Assembly: GCF_000421565.1 (NCBI RefSeq)
Contig: NZ_ATXG01000002.1
Coordinates: 186,001-250,000, forward strand
DNA: 64,000 nucleotides
DNA from: Agromyces subbeticus DSM 16689
GTDB taxonomy: Bacteria; Actinomycetota; Actinomycetes; Actinomycetales; Microbacteriaceae
Reading direction: 5' to 3'
Positions 20,898 to 28,963 of the stretch are shown here, piece after piece; position 1 is the stretch's first letter; every line of letters begins with the position of its first letter. A program made the translations under genes and the position numbers. The notes beneath the pieces are model-generated. The model searched no databases. It saw nothing but the letters and a program-made list of their open reading frames with translations, and was not told the DNA's origin.

Positions 20898-22417
20898 TGG
20901 CCCGCGCTGAACTGATGGACTTCGACAAGGCCCTCGAACTGTTCGAGCCGGTCATCGGCCTCGAGGTGCACGTCGAGCTGAACACCGCCACGAAGATGTT
21001 CTCGTCGGCTCCGAACCCGGCGAACTCGCAGTTCCACGATGCCGCGCCGAACACGCTCACCACGCCGGTGTGCCTCGGCCTGCCGGGTTCGCTGCCGGTC
21101 GTCAACGGCGAGGCCGTGAAGTACTCGATCAGCCTCGGGCTCGCGCTCGGCTGCTCGATCGCGCCGTCGAGCCGGTTCGCCCGCAAGAACTACTTCTACC
21201 CCGACCTTGCGAAGAACTACCAGATCTCGCAGTACGACGAGCCGATCGCATTCGACGGCGAGGTCGAGGTCGAACTCGAGAACGGGCGCACGTTCACCGT
21301 GCCGATCGAGCGCGCCCACATGGAGGAAGACGCCGGCAAGCTCACCCACGTGGGCGGCTCGACCGGGCGCATCCAGGGCGCCGAGTACTCGCTCGTCGAC
21401 TACAACCGCGCCGGGGTGCCGCTCGTCGAGATCGTCACCCGCCCGATCTTCGGCGGCGAGGCCGACACACCCGCACTCGCCCGCGCCTACGTCTCGACGA
21501 TCCGCGACATCGTGCTCTCGCTCGGCATCTCCGAGGCGCGCATGGAACGCGGCAACCTGCGTTGCGACGCGAACGTCTCGCTGCGCCCGCGCGGGCAGGA
21601 GAAGCTCGGCACCCGCACCGAGACGAAGAACGTCAACTCGATGCGCTCGGTCGAGCGCGCCGTCCGCTACGAGATCCAGCGGCAGGCGGCCATCCTGGCC
21701 GGTGGCGGAACCATCACGCAAGAGACTCGGCACTGGCACGAAGACACCGGCGCGACGAGCGCGGGCCGTCCGAAGTCCGATGCCGACGACTACCGCTACT
21801 TCCCCGAGCCCGACCTGCTGCCTGTGGTTCCCTCGAACGAGCTCATCGACACGCTGCGCGCGGCGCTGCCCGAGCCCCCGGCGGTGCGCCGTCGCCGCCT
21901 GAAGGGCGACTGGGGGTTCACCGACCTCGAGTTCCAGGATGTCGCGAACTCCGGACTCCTCATCGAGCTCGAGGCGACCGTGAAGGCCGGTGCCACGCCG
22001 GCTGCCGCCCGCAAGTGGTGGACGGGCGAGATCGCTCGACTCGCGAACGCCGCCGACCGTGACGCGTCGGGCCTCGTCTCGCCCGAGCACGTCGCCGAGC
22101 TCTCGAAGCTCGTCGACGCCGGCACGCTCACCGATCGCCTGGCTCGCCAGGTGCTCGAGGGCGTCATCGCGGGAGAGGGGTCGCCGCAGCAGGTCATCGA
22201 CGCTCGTGGTCTCGCGGTCGTCTCCGACGACGGTGCGCTGATCGCGGCGATCGATGAGGCGCTCGCGTCGCAGCCCGACGTGCTCGCGAAGATCCGAGAC
22301 GGCAAGGTGCAAGCCGCCGGAGCCGTCATCGGAGCTGTCATGAAGGCGATGCAGGGCAAGGCCGATGCCGCGCGCGTGCGCGAACTCGTGCTCGAGCGCG
22401 CCGGGCAGGGCGCGTAG
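20897..22417 (+). CDS. gatB: Aspartyl/glutamyl-tRNA amidotransferase subunit B
   Basis: GatB binds the mischarged tRNA, activates the side-chain carboxylate with ATP and accepts ammonia from GatA. The 506-residue protein opens with the family signature [22 protein letters not shown], has the kinase-core motif [27 protein letters not shown] and [14 protein letters not shown]. It ends with the YqeY-like tail domain that contacts tRNA (about 330-506). The ATG overlaps gatA by one base. Presence of the full gatCAB set implies that the organism lacks, or does not rely on, a discriminating glutaminyl-tRNA synthetase. Confidence 0.97.
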   Translation: MARAELMDFDKALELFEPVIGLEVHVELNTATKMFSSAPNPANSQFHDAAPNTLTTPVCLGLPGSLPVVNGEAVKYSISLGLALGCSIAPSSRFARKNYFYPDLAKNYQISQYDEPIAFDGEVEVELENGRTFTVPIERAHMEEDAGKLTHVGGSTGRIQGAEYSLVDYNRAGVPLVEIVTRPIFGGEADTPALARAYVSTIRDIVLSLGISEARMERGNLRCDANVSLRPRGQEKLGTRTETKNVNSMRSVERAVRYEIQRQAAILAGGGTITQETRHWHEDTGATSAGRPKSDADDYRYFPEPDLLPVVPSNELIDTLRAALPEPPAVRRRRLKGDWGFTDLEFQDVANSGLLIELEATVKAGATPAAARKWWTGEIARLANAADRDASGLVSPEHVAELSKLVDAGTLTDRLARQVLEGVIAGEGSPQQVIDARGLAVVSDDGALIAAIDEALASQPDVLAKIRDGKVQAAGAVIGAVMKAMQGKADAARVRELVLERAGQGA

Positions 22418-22532
22418 CCGCAGACCTGGGACGGCTTCGTGGCACCTGCCACGCGGCATCCGCTCGATTCACAGCCCGCTTGACGCCGGCGACCATAGAG
22501 TGGTCGACCCCTGAACGATTGACGAGGACACC

Positions 22533-23192
22533 ATGGGATTCCTTGACCGTCTTTTCGGCAGTGTGCCCGACGAGCCGGCGGCTCGTCCGGCCCAACCGGC
22601 TGCACCGGCCGCGCGAAAGCTGAGCGGCGACGAGCTCGCGATCGAGCGCTACCGCTACCTCATGCGCACCGCGCCGCCCGAGTCGATCGAGGCGGTGCAC
22701 GCCGAGGCGTTCGCCAAGCTCACGCCCGAGCAGCGCGCCGCCGTCTTCGCATCGCTGACCGAAGAAGCGCCCGCCGGCGAGCGACTCGTCTCCGACGAGC
22801 CCGGCGCACTCGCCCGCGCGGCGACTCGGGCAGAGCTCCGCGCCCCGGGCAGCGTCGAGCGGGCGTTCAACCGCGCGGATGCCGGCGCCGGCCGCGGACA
22901 GCAGGGCGGGCCGTCGTTCGGCGGCATGTTCGCGGGCTCGCTGCTCGGCTCCGTCGCCGGTGTGGTCGTCGGTTCGGCGATCGCCCAGGCGTTCCTGCCC
23001 GACCCCTCATCGGCCGACGCCGGCGCCGACGGCAGCGGCGACAGCGGTGACGCGGGAACCGAATCGAGCGCCGACGCGAGCGCCGATGCCGGCGGGTACG
23101 ACGCCTCCGGTGCCGATTCGGGCGGTGACTCCGGTGGCTTCGGCGACTTCGGTGGCGGTGACTTCGGCGGCGGTGGAGACTTCGGGTTCTGA
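22533..23192 (+). CDS. Hypothetical protein with one membrane helix and a Gly/Asp/Ser-rich tail
   Basis: No named family is recognised. The 219-residue product starts MGFLDRLFG and has a helical N-terminal part (about 35-110) with ERYRYLMRTAPPESIEAVHAEAF and LTPEQRAAVFASL. A hydrophobic Gly-rich segment near 130-152 (FAGSLLGSVAGVVVGSAIAQAF) could span the membrane. The last 60 residues are low complexity, first SADAGADGSGDSGD-like, then FG repeats (GGFGDFGGGDFGGGG). This layout of charged helical domain, glycine-zipper-like segment and disordered tail recurs in actinobacterial proteins of unknown function. ATG has GACGAGGA upstream. Confidence 0.75.
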   Translation: MGFLDRLFGSVPDEPAARPAQPAAPAARKLSGDELAIERYRYLMRTAPPESIEAVHAEAFAKLTPEQRAAVFASLTEEAPAGERLVSDEPGALARAATRAELRAPGSVERAFNRADAGAGRGQQGGPSFGGMFAGSLLGSVAGVVVGSAIAQAFLPDPSSADAGADGSGDSGDAGTESSADASADAGGYDASGADSGGDSGGFGDFGGGDFGGGGDFGF

Positions 23193-23261
23193 CGCTCCTG
23201 GCGTCGCATCCGAGCGGCGCTCGCGACGCCGGGTGCCTCCGGCGATGACGGTGGCAGGGGC

Positions 23262-23267
23262 TAGGGT
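23262..23267 (+). promoter_or_regulatory. -10 element for leaderless dinB
   Basis: TAGGGT, six bases (CGCAGC), then the dinB ATG. I see no LexA box immediately around it. Confidence 0.6.
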
Positions 23268-23273
23268 CGCAGC

Positions 23274-24542
23274 ATGAGCAAGCAGGACGGCTCGTCGCGC
23301 CAAGTGACCACCGGTCCGGTCGACGACTCGGCGACACCGATCCTGCACGTCGACATGGACGCCTTCTTCGTGTCAGTCGAGCTGCTGAAGCGTCCAGACC
23401 TGCGCGGCAAGCCCGTGCTCGTCGGTGGCACGGCCGGCCGCGGTGTGGTGTCGGCCGCGAGCTATGAGGCGCGCAGATACGGTGTGAACTCCGCCATGCC
23501 GATGTCGCTCGCGTTGCAGCGCTGCCCCAACGCAGTGGTGCTCCGCGGCGACTACACGAGCTACGCCGAGTACTCGCGGCGTGTCATGACGATCTTCGAA
23601 GAGGTGACTCCGCTCGTCGAGAAGCTCTCGATCGACGAGGCGTTCCTCGACGTGTCGGGCGCGCGGCGCCTGCACGGCAGCCCGGCCGAGATCGCGTGGA
23701 CCCTGCGCCAGCGCGTGCACCGAGAGACCGGGCTGACGTGCTCGGTCGGCGTGGCCGCGACGAAGTTCGTCGCGAAGGTCGCGTCGAGCCGGTCGAAGCC
23801 CGACGGCATGCTCGTGGTGCCCGCCGATCGCACACTCGAGTTCCTGCATCCGCTGCCGGTCTCGGCGCTCTGGGGCGTCGGCCGGGTGACGGAAGAGTCG
23901 CTCACCCGCATCGGCCTGCGAACGGTCGGCGATGTCGCCGCGATGCCGGCCGAGGCGCTCGAACGCGCGCTGGGTCCCGCCCTCGCGGCCAAGCTCAGCC
24001 ACCTCGCCATGGGTGTCGACGCACGTGACGTCGTCACGGGCCGCGAGGAGAAGAGCATCGGGCACGAGGTCACCTTCGGCTACGACCTCACCGACCTCGA
24101 GCAGTTGCGGCGCGAGTTGCTGCGGCTCTCCGACGATGTGGCGGTGCGGTTGCGCCGCGCGGGTCTCGTCGGGCGCACCGTCGTGTTGAAGCTCCGGTAC
24201 GGCGACTTCCGCACCGTCACCCGTTCGCGCACGCTGGGCGAGCCGACGGACGTCGCACGCCGCATCTACGACGAGGCCTCCGCCGCGCTGGGCGAGTTGG
24301 CCGGCGACGGCGCACGCATTCGTCTCATCGGGGTTCGCGCCGAACAACTCCGTCCGTCCGGCAGCGGCGCCATGCTGTGGGACCCCGATGAGGAATGGCG
24401 AGAGGCCGAGCGCACGATCGACGAGGTCACCGCTCGATTCGGCCGCGGGTCGGTGCGACCCGCGGCGCTCGTGCGCCCCTCGGCCGCCCGCGTCGAGTCC
24501 ACGCGCCGCAAGAACGCGTCCGGCGGCGGCGCCACCCCCTGA
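23274..24542 (+). CDS. dinB: DNA polymerase IV (Y-family translesion polymerase)
   Basis: DinB copies past minor-groove lesions at low fidelity. In the 422-residue protein the metal-binding motifs HVDMDAFFVSVE (near residue 23) and KLSIDEAFLDVSG (near 118) are intact, as is the YSRR segment. The finger, thumb and little-finger domains are complete (WGVGRVTEESLTRIGLRTVGD; GHEVTFGYDLTD). Near the C-terminus SGSGAMLWDPDEEW resembles the beta-clamp-binding region of actinobacterial DinB, followed by a basic tail. The ATG is placed six bases after a TAGGGT -10. Whether it is DNA-damage regulated cannot be told here. Confidence 0.96.
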   Translation: MSKQDGSSRQVTTGPVDDSATPILHVDMDAFFVSVELLKRPDLRGKPVLVGGTAGRGVVSAASYEARRYGVNSAMPMSLALQRCPNAVVLRGDYTSYAEYSRRVMTIFEEVTPLVEKLSIDEAFLDVSGARRLHGSPAEIAWTLRQRVHRETGLTCSVGVAATKFVAKVASSRSKPDGMLVVPADRTLEFLHPLPVSALWGVGRVTEESLTRIGLRTVGDVAAMPAEALERALGPALAAKLSHLAMGVDARDVVTGREEKSIGHEVTFGYDLTDLEQLRRELLRLSDDVAVRLRRAGLVGRTVVLKLRYGDFRTVTRSRTLGEPTDVARRIYDEASAALGELAGDGARIRLIGVRAEQLRPSGSGAMLWDPDEEWREAERTIDEVTARFGRGSVRPAALVRPSAARVESTRRKNASGGGATP

Positions 24543-24587
24543 CGGTGCCGATTCGCCGAGGGGGTGGCTCCTCGGCGCGCACGCGGG

Positions 24588-24593
24588 TAGCGT
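24588..24593 (+). promoter_or_regulatory. -10 element for leaderless gerW-like gene
   Basis: TAGCGT, six bases (TGGCCC), then ATG. Confidence 0.55.
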
Positions 24594-24599
24594 TGGCCC

Positions 24600-24932
24600 A
24601 TGGCTGAACTCGTATTGGAACTCGCCGAGACCGTCGCCGGCGTGGGTGTGAAGACGTCGTACGGCGAGATCCTCGACATCGATGGCGCCAAGGTGGTGCC
24701 GGTGGCGCTCGGCTACTACGGCTTCGGGGCCGGCAGCGGCTCCGACGCCCAGGGCGATGAGGGCGGCGGTGGCGGTGGTGGGGGAGTCTCCATTCCGCTC
24801 GGCGCATACGTCGGGCGCGGTGGCGACGTCAGGTTCGAGCCGAACCTCATCGGCCTGCTCCTCGTCGCTACTCCGCTCGTTTGGGTGACCGGCAAGGCCC
24901 TCCGCATGGTGATCCGAGCGCTCAAGCGCTGA
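24600..24932 (+). CDS. GerW/YtfJ family protein
   Basis: This 110-residue protein fits the GerW (YtfJ) family, known from Bacillus spore germination but widespread in non-sporulating actinobacteria. The typical pattern is present: an N-terminal helix, GEILDIDGAKVVPVALGYYGFGAGSG, a run of eight glycines, then VSIPLGAYVGRGGDVRFEP and a short hydrophobic C-terminal stretch (NLIGLLLVATPLVWVTG). Its role outside sporulation is unknown. It is transcribed on its own, with a -10 six bases before the ATG, and is followed by the TPP riboswitch of the next operon. Confidence 0.8.
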   Translation: MAELVLELAETVAGVGVKTSYGEILDIDGAKVVPVALGYYGFGAGSGSDAQGDEGGGGGGGGVSIPLGAYVGRGGDVRFEPNLIGLLLVATPLVWVTGKALRMVIRALKR

Positions 24933-24996
24933 ACTCGCGATCCGCACTTCCGCGGCTGTGCGGACTCCCGCGCAGGCGCGCTCGACCACGTCGGCG

Positions 24997-25002
24997 TATA
25001 CT
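24997..25002 (+). promoter_or_regulatory. Candidate -10 for the TPP-riboswitch transcript
   Basis: TATACT lies 11 bases before the first aptamer helix, the right position to start the ykoE leader RNA. No convincing -35 is seen. Confidence 0.5.
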
Positions 25003-25012
25003 CGTCAGCGAA

Positions 25013-25101
25013 ACACGGGAGTCCGGTGAGCCGGGCTGAGAGGAAGGTTCTCAACCTTCGACCGTCGAACCTGATCTGGGTCATGCCAGCGCAGGGAGGC
25101 C
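25013..25101 (+). ncRNA. TPP (thiamine pyrophosphate) riboswitch aptamer
   Basis: The leader contains the THI-element consensus in order: CGGGAGTCCGG, the invariant GCTGAGAGG, a variable hairpin arm (AAGGTTCTCAACCTT), GAACCTGATCTGGGTCATGCCAGCG and the closing AGGGAGGC. These blocks fold into the pyrimidine- and pyrophosphate-sensing arms of the TPP aptamer. It precedes ykoEDC, a transporter for the thiamin precursor HMP or thiamin, so high TPP should shut off uptake. Confidence 0.95.
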
Positions 25102-25119
25102 AATCACATCTCAATTCCC

Positions 25120-25149
25120 GTGCCCTCTTTCCACGAATCGAAAGGGCAC
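25120..25149 (+). promoter_or_regulatory. SD-sequestering hairpin (riboswitch expression platform)
   Basis: GTGCCCTCTTTC (25120-25131) can pair with GAAAGGGCAC (25140-25149). The 3' arm contains GAAAGGG, the only SD candidate for the ykoE GTG at 25154. No U-tract follows, so translational rather than transcriptional control is the better reading. The pairing is seen; the mechanism is inferred. Confidence 0.65.
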
Positions 25150-25153
25150 GACA

Positions 25154-25789
25154 GTGCACACCGCATCATCTGAAGCCAGCACCCCCTCCGTCACCGCGAA
25201 GTCGCGCAACCTGCGCTGGCGGGTCGTCGACATCGTCGTCGCCAGCGTCATCGGCGTCGCCACCGGATTGCTCTTCCTCTTCTGGAACAACGTCGGCTAC
25301 GCCTGGTTCAGCGCGGCCGACGCGCTGACCCCGGGTCTCGGCGGCGTCGCCGTCGGCATCTGGTTGATCGGCGGCGTGCTCGGTGGTCTCATCATCCGCA
25401 AGCCCGGAGCAGCGCTCTTCGTCGAGCTGCTCGCCGCCATCGTGTCGGCGCTCATCGGCAACCAGTGGGGCATCGAGACGATCTACTCGGGTCTCGCGCA
25501 GGGTCTCGGCGCCGAACTCGTCTTCGCGCTGCTCGCGTACCGCAGGTTTGGCCTGCTTCCGGCGATGCTCGCCGGCGCCGCGGCGGGCGCCGCAGCGTGG
25601 ACGCTCGAGCTCTTCGTCTCGGGCAACCTGGCGAAGTCGGCGGAGTTCCTCGGACTCTACTTCGCGACCGTCGTGATCTCGGGCGCGCTGCTCGCCGGGC
25701 TGCTCGGCTGGCTCATCGTGCGCGGCCTCGCGGCGACCGGGGCGTTGAGTCGATTCGCCGCCGGCCAAGACGTGGCACAGCGAGTCTGA
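25154..25789 (+). CDS. ykoE: Thiamin-related ECF transporter, S component
   Basis: YkoE is the substrate-binding membrane component of an energy-coupling-factor transporter for thiamin or its pyrimidine precursor HMP. The 211-residue protein has about five to six hydrophobic segments (IVVASVIGVATGLLFLFW, GGVAVGIWLIGGVLGGLII, ELLAAIVSALIGNQWG, a C-terminal pair). The segment containing NQWG and a following Gly-rich helix matches the family. GTG at 25154 is used because GAAAGGG sits eight bases upstream. The TPP riboswitch directly controls it. It is the first gene of ykoE-ykoD-ykoC-kinase. Confidence 0.93.
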   Translation: MHTASSEASTPSVTAKSRNLRWRVVDIVVASVIGVATGLLFLFWNNVGYAWFSAADALTPGLGGVAVGIWLIGGVLGGLIIRKPGAALFVELLAAIVSALIGNQWGIETIYSGLAQGLGAELVFALLAYRRFGLLPAMLAGAAAGAAAWTLELFVSGNLAKSAEFLGLYFATVVISGALLAGLLGWLIVRGLAATGALSRFAAGQDVAQRV

Positions 25790-25790
25790 G

Positions 25791-27281
25791 GTGACAGAGG
25801 CCTCCGAAGCCACCCGTCCCGCGCGCGTGGAGGCGCGCGGGTGGGGGTGGCGTCATGCCGGCCGCAAGAGATCGGCGCTCGACGGCATCGACCTGCGCAT
25901 CGCGCCGGGGGAGCGGGTGCTGCTCCTCGGCCCGTCGGGTTCCGGCAAGTCGACCCTCCTGCACGCCCTCGCGGGTGTGCATGGCGGCGCAGAAGAGGGC
26001 GAGGAGACGGGGACCCTGCTGATCGACGGCGAGTGGCCCGGGGCCGTGCGCGGCCGCGCGAGTCTCGTGCTGCAGGACCCCGATTCCCAGGTGATCCTCG
26101 CCCGCGTGGGTGACGACGTCGCGTTCGGCTGCGAGAATCTCGGCGTGCCGCGGAACGAGATCTGGCCTCGCGTGCGCGCGGCGCTCGAGCAGGTCGGGCT
26201 CGACCTGCCGCTCGATCACCCCACGAGTTCATTGTCGGGCGGCCAGAAGCAGCGGCTGGCTCTCGCGGGGGCGCTCGCGATGCGCCCGGGCCTGCTGCTG
26301 CTCGACGAGCCGACCGCGAACCTCGACCCCGAGGGCGTCGCAGAGGTGCGTCTCGCCGTGGCGCGCACACTCGATCGCACCGGGGCCACGTTCGTCGTGG
26401 TCGAGCACCGGGTCGACGTGTGGATCGATCTCGTCACGCGCATCGTCGTGCTCGGTCGCAACGGCCGGCTGATCGCCGACGGCGATCCTCGCCAGGTCAT
26501 CGACACCCAGCGCGACGCGCTGCTCGCCGCCGGCGTCTGGGTGCCCGGCTCTCCGCCGACCGTGTCCGCTGCCCAGCCCGTCGCCGCGGCATCCGTCGCC
26601 GATCTCGAGGCCGTCGAGCTCGCGATCGGCCGACGCAGTGATGCCGTCGTGCGCGAGGGCCTCGAACTGTCGCTGCCGCATGCGGCGTCGACCGTGCTGA
26701 CGGGTCCGAACGGTGCCGGCAAGTCGACCCTCGCGCTCACCATGGGCGGCCTGCTGCCACCGTTGGCTGGCCGGGTGCGCGCCGCGCCCGACCTCGCCGC
26801 GGGGCTCAGGACCGATCCCATCCGCTGGCGTTCTCGAGAACTGCTGACGCGCATCGGCACCGTCTTCCAGGAGCCCGAGCATCAGTTCGTCGCGTCCACG
26901 GTGCAGCGCGAGCTCGAGGTCGCACCACGTGCGCTCGGGCTCGACGCGGCGACGACGAAACGTCGAACCGACGAGATGCTCGAGCGGCTCGGCCTCGCCC
27001 TGCTCGCCGAAGCGAACCCGTTCACGCTGTCGGGCGGCGAGCAGCGACGGCTCACCGTGGCGTGCGCGCTCGTCGCGCAGCCTCGCGTGATCATCCTCGA
27101 CGAGCCCACGTTCGGTCAGGATCGCCTGACCTGGATCGAGCTCGTGACGCTTCTGCGCGGGCTCGTCGACGACGGGGTCACCCTGCTGTCGGTGAGTCAC
27201 GATCCCGCCTACCTCGCGGCACTCGGAGATCAGCACCTCGACCTCAGTCGCGAGGCATTGCTGGCGAAGGCGGCCGCATGA
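25791..27281 (+). CDS. ykoD: ECF transporter, duplicated ATPase component
   Basis: This 496-residue protein is two fused ABC ATPases powering the thiamin-precursor ECF importer. Domain 1 has Walker A GPSGSGKST, signature LSGGQKQRLALAG and Walker B LLLLDEPTANLD. Domain 2 has GPNGAGKST, LSGGEQRRLTVAC and VIILDEPTFGQD. Both catalytic glutamates follow the Walker B aspartates and both switch histidines (VEHR and SHD) are present, so both sites look competent. The GTG start is one base past the ykoE stop and the end overlaps ykoC (ATGA). Confidence 0.95.
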   Translation: MTEASEATRPARVEARGWGWRHAGRKRSALDGIDLRIAPGERVLLLGPSGSGKSTLLHALAGVHGGAEEGEETGTLLIDGEWPGAVRGRASLVLQDPDSQVILARVGDDVAFGCENLGVPRNEIWPRVRAALEQVGLDLPLDHPTSSLSGGQKQRLALAGALAMRPGLLLLDEPTANLDPEGVAEVRLAVARTLDRTGATFVVVEHRVDVWIDLVTRIVVLGRNGRLIADGDPRQVIDTQRDALLAAGVWVPGSPPTVSAAQPVAAASVADLEAVELAIGRRSDAVVREGLELSLPHAASTVLTGPNGAGKSTLALTMGGLLPPLAGRVRAAPDLAAGLRTDPIRWRSRELLTRIGTVFQEPEHQFVASTVQRELEVAPRALGLDAATTKRRTDEMLERLGLALLAEANPFTLSGGEQRRLTVACALVAQPRVIILDEPTFGQDRLTWIELVTLLRGLVDDGVTLLSVSHDPAYLAALGDQHLDLSREALLAKAAA

Positions 27282-28051
27282 ACCCGGCAGCCCGACTCAG
27301 GCTGGTCGACCGCGTGAATCCGGTCAGCCGGCTCGCGGCGGCGATGCTCCTGACCACACCGCTGCTGCTCACCGTCGATTGGGTCAGTGCCGCCGTGGCG
27401 CTCGTCGTGCAGCTCCTGCTGTTCGCCATCGCCGGCGTGACGCCGGGAATGCTCGTGGCGCGCACGTGGCCGATCCTCATCGCGGCACCCATCGCCGGGC
27501 TCAGTATGCTGCTCTACGGCCGCCCCGAGGGCACCGAATACTGGTCGTTCTGGCTGGCGCGTGTCACCGACGGTTCGATCGAGCTCGCGGTCGCCGTGAC
27601 CGTGCGAGTGCTCGCGATCGGTCTGCCCGCGGTGCTGCTCTTCATGAACGTCGACCCGACCGAGCTCGCCGACGGCCTCGCCCAGATCGCTCGGCTGCCG
27701 AGCCGGTTCGTGCTCGGCGCACTCGCGGGCGCGCGCCTCGTGGGGCTCTTCATCGAGGACTGGCGGGCGATGGCATTGTCGCGCAGGGCGCGCGGCATCG
27801 GAGACCGCGGTGCGGTGAGGCGCTTCGCCACCATGGCGTTCGCCCTGCTCGTGCTCGCCATCAGGCGCGGGAGCAAGCTCGCGACGGCCATGGAGGCGCG
27901 CGGTTTCGGTTCCGACCACCCGCGGACCTGGGCACGCGAGTCCCGTGTGGGCTGGCCGGACGCAGCCCTGCTGTGCCTCGCCGTCGGCATCGCGGCACTC
28001 GCGATCTGGGCCGCGGTCTGGGCGGGCACCTTCCACCCGGTGTGGTCGTGA
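27278..28051 (+). CDS. ykoC: ECF transporter, transmembrane T component
   Basis: YkoC couples ATP hydrolysis by YkoD to the substrate protein YkoE. The 257-residue product has about five membrane segments. The cytoplasmic coupling helices carry the family's two Ala-Arg-Gly signatures, seen as RRARGIGDRG (about 168) and MEARGFGSD (about 207). ATG overlaps the ykoD stop; upstream in-frame sequence only mirrors ykoD. Its own stop overlaps the GTG of the following kinase gene (GTGA). Confidence 0.93.
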   Translation: MNPAARLRLVDRVNPVSRLAAAMLLTTPLLLTVDWVSAAVALVVQLLLFAIAGVTPGMLVARTWPILIAAPIAGLSMLLYGRPEGTEYWSFWLARVTDGSIELAVAVTVRVLAIGLPAVLLFMNVDPTELADGLAQIARLPSRFVLGALAGARLVGLFIEDWRAMALSRRARGIGDRGAVRRFATMAFALLVLAIRRGSKLATAMEARGFGSDHPRTWARESRVGWPDAALLCLAVGIAALAIWAAVWAGTFHPVWS

Positions 28052-28629
28052 CGTCGCCCCGCGACGAGGCGGCGCCCGCGGCATCCGCCGTGCGTGCGGT
28101 GCTCGCCCGCATCCGCGCCGACGAGAGCGCCGGGCGCGCACGCATCATCGCGATCGACGGACCGAGCGGCTCGGGCAAGAGCACGCTCGCCGACGCGGTG
28201 CTTCGCGCCTGGCCCGGTCACCCGCCCGAACTCGTCCGGCTCGACGATGTGTATCCAGGCTGGACGGGGCTCGAACGAGCCGGCCTCGAGGTGTCGCACG
28301 ACCTGGTCGCCCGCCGGCGACGGGGCGCGGTCGGGCAGTGGCGACGCTGGGACTGGGCCGCCGAGCAGGTCGGCGGAGTCGAGCGCGACCGACCAGGCCG
28401 CGCCTTGATCGTCGAGGGCTGCGGAGCATTCGCGGCCGTCCACTCGGCCGATGCGGTGCGCGTCTGGGTCGAGGCGTCGGTCGAGGTGCGCAAGCGCCGG
28501 GCGCTGGCCCGCGACGCCGGAGCCTTCGACCCGTACTGGGATCTGTGGGAGGGCCAGTGGCGCCGGTACGTCATTCGCACCGCACCCGCTCGTCGTGCCG
28601 ACGTACGGGTGCGGGTCGTCGGCAACTGA
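28048..28629 (+). CDS. P-loop nucleoside/uridine-kinase-like ATPase coupled to ykoC
   Basis: This 193-residue protein resembles uridine-kinase-type P-loop kinases. It has Walker A GPSGSGKSTLADAV near residue 33, a conserved LDDVYPGW segment where such kinases position the acceptor, ALIVEGCGAF as the Walker B-like strand, and a lid-like RKRRALARDAG. The GTG start overlaps the ykoC stop, so it belongs to the TPP-regulated operon. The substrate is unknown. A role in phosphorylating imported thiamin or HMP is conceivable from context only. It has none of the fold of ThiN, ThiK or ThiD. Confidence 0.75.
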   Translation: MTSPRDEAAPAASAVRAVLARIRADESAGRARIIAIDGPSGSGKSTLADAVLRAWPGHPPELVRLDDVYPGWTGLERAGLEVSHDLVARRRRGAVGQWRRWDWAAEQVGGVERDRPGRALIVEGCGAFAAVHSADAVRVWVEASVEVRKRRALARDAGAFDPYWDLWEGQWRRYVIRTAPARRADVRVRVVGN

Positions 28630-28670
28630 TCGCCATCTGGGCGGGCCTGCACGGTGCCGGGGGCGAGGGC

Positions 28671-28676
28671 TACGGT
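28671..28676 (+). promoter_or_regulatory. -10 element for a leaderless 85-residue gene
   Basis: TACGGT, six bases (AGTGAC), then ATG at 28683. Confidence 0.55.
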
Positions 28677-28682
28677 AGTGAC

Positions 28683-28940
28683 ATGAGCACAGACACGACA
28701 GGCGCCCAGTACGTCGCGGAGTTCCTCGACGGCCCGCTCGAAGGCGAGTTCGAGCAACGCATCCTCGTCGGAGGCAAGGCCGAGCGTCGCGTCGGCATGG
28801 TCGCGGCCGTCGACGGCCTCGAGTCGCTGTTCTGGTACGACGCGGTCGACGAGCGCGAGGTCAACGGGCAGCTTCGGGTGAGCTTCCGCTTCGACGCTGA
28901 CGACTCGGATCCGGTCGAGTCCGACGACGAGAACGACTGA
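28683..28940 (+). CDS. Small acidic conserved protein of unknown function
   Basis: The 85-residue product begins MSTDTTGAQYVAEFLDGPLEGEFE and ends in an acidic tail (DADDSDPVESDDEND). The centre looks beta-rich (LFWYDAVDEREVNGQLRVSFRFD). No membrane segment or known motif is seen. ATG at 28683 is supported by TACGGT six bases upstream. It is likely a small soluble protein conserved in relatives. It converges with the next gene across 23 bases. Confidence 0.65.
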   Translation: MSTDTTGAQYVAEFLDGPLEGEFEQRILVGGKAERRVGMVAAVDGLESLFWYDAVDEREVNGQLRVSFRFDADDSDPVESDDEND

Positions 28941-28963
28941 GCCGACGGGCTCAGCCGACCGGC

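Noticed and set aside
22480..22501. TTGACG ... TAGAGT as a classical sigma-70 promoter before the 22533 gene
   Set aside because: The spacer is only about 10 bases, too short for a -35/-10 pair. The TAGAGT alone may still be a -10.
24780..24800. Poly-glycine run in the gerW-like protein as a frameshift or sequencing artefact
   Set aside because: A glycine-rich linker at this position is a normal family feature and both flanks stay in frame.
25026..25328. Open frame starting MSRAERKVLNLRP
   Set aside because: It begins inside the TPP aptamer and then runs out of frame through ykoE.
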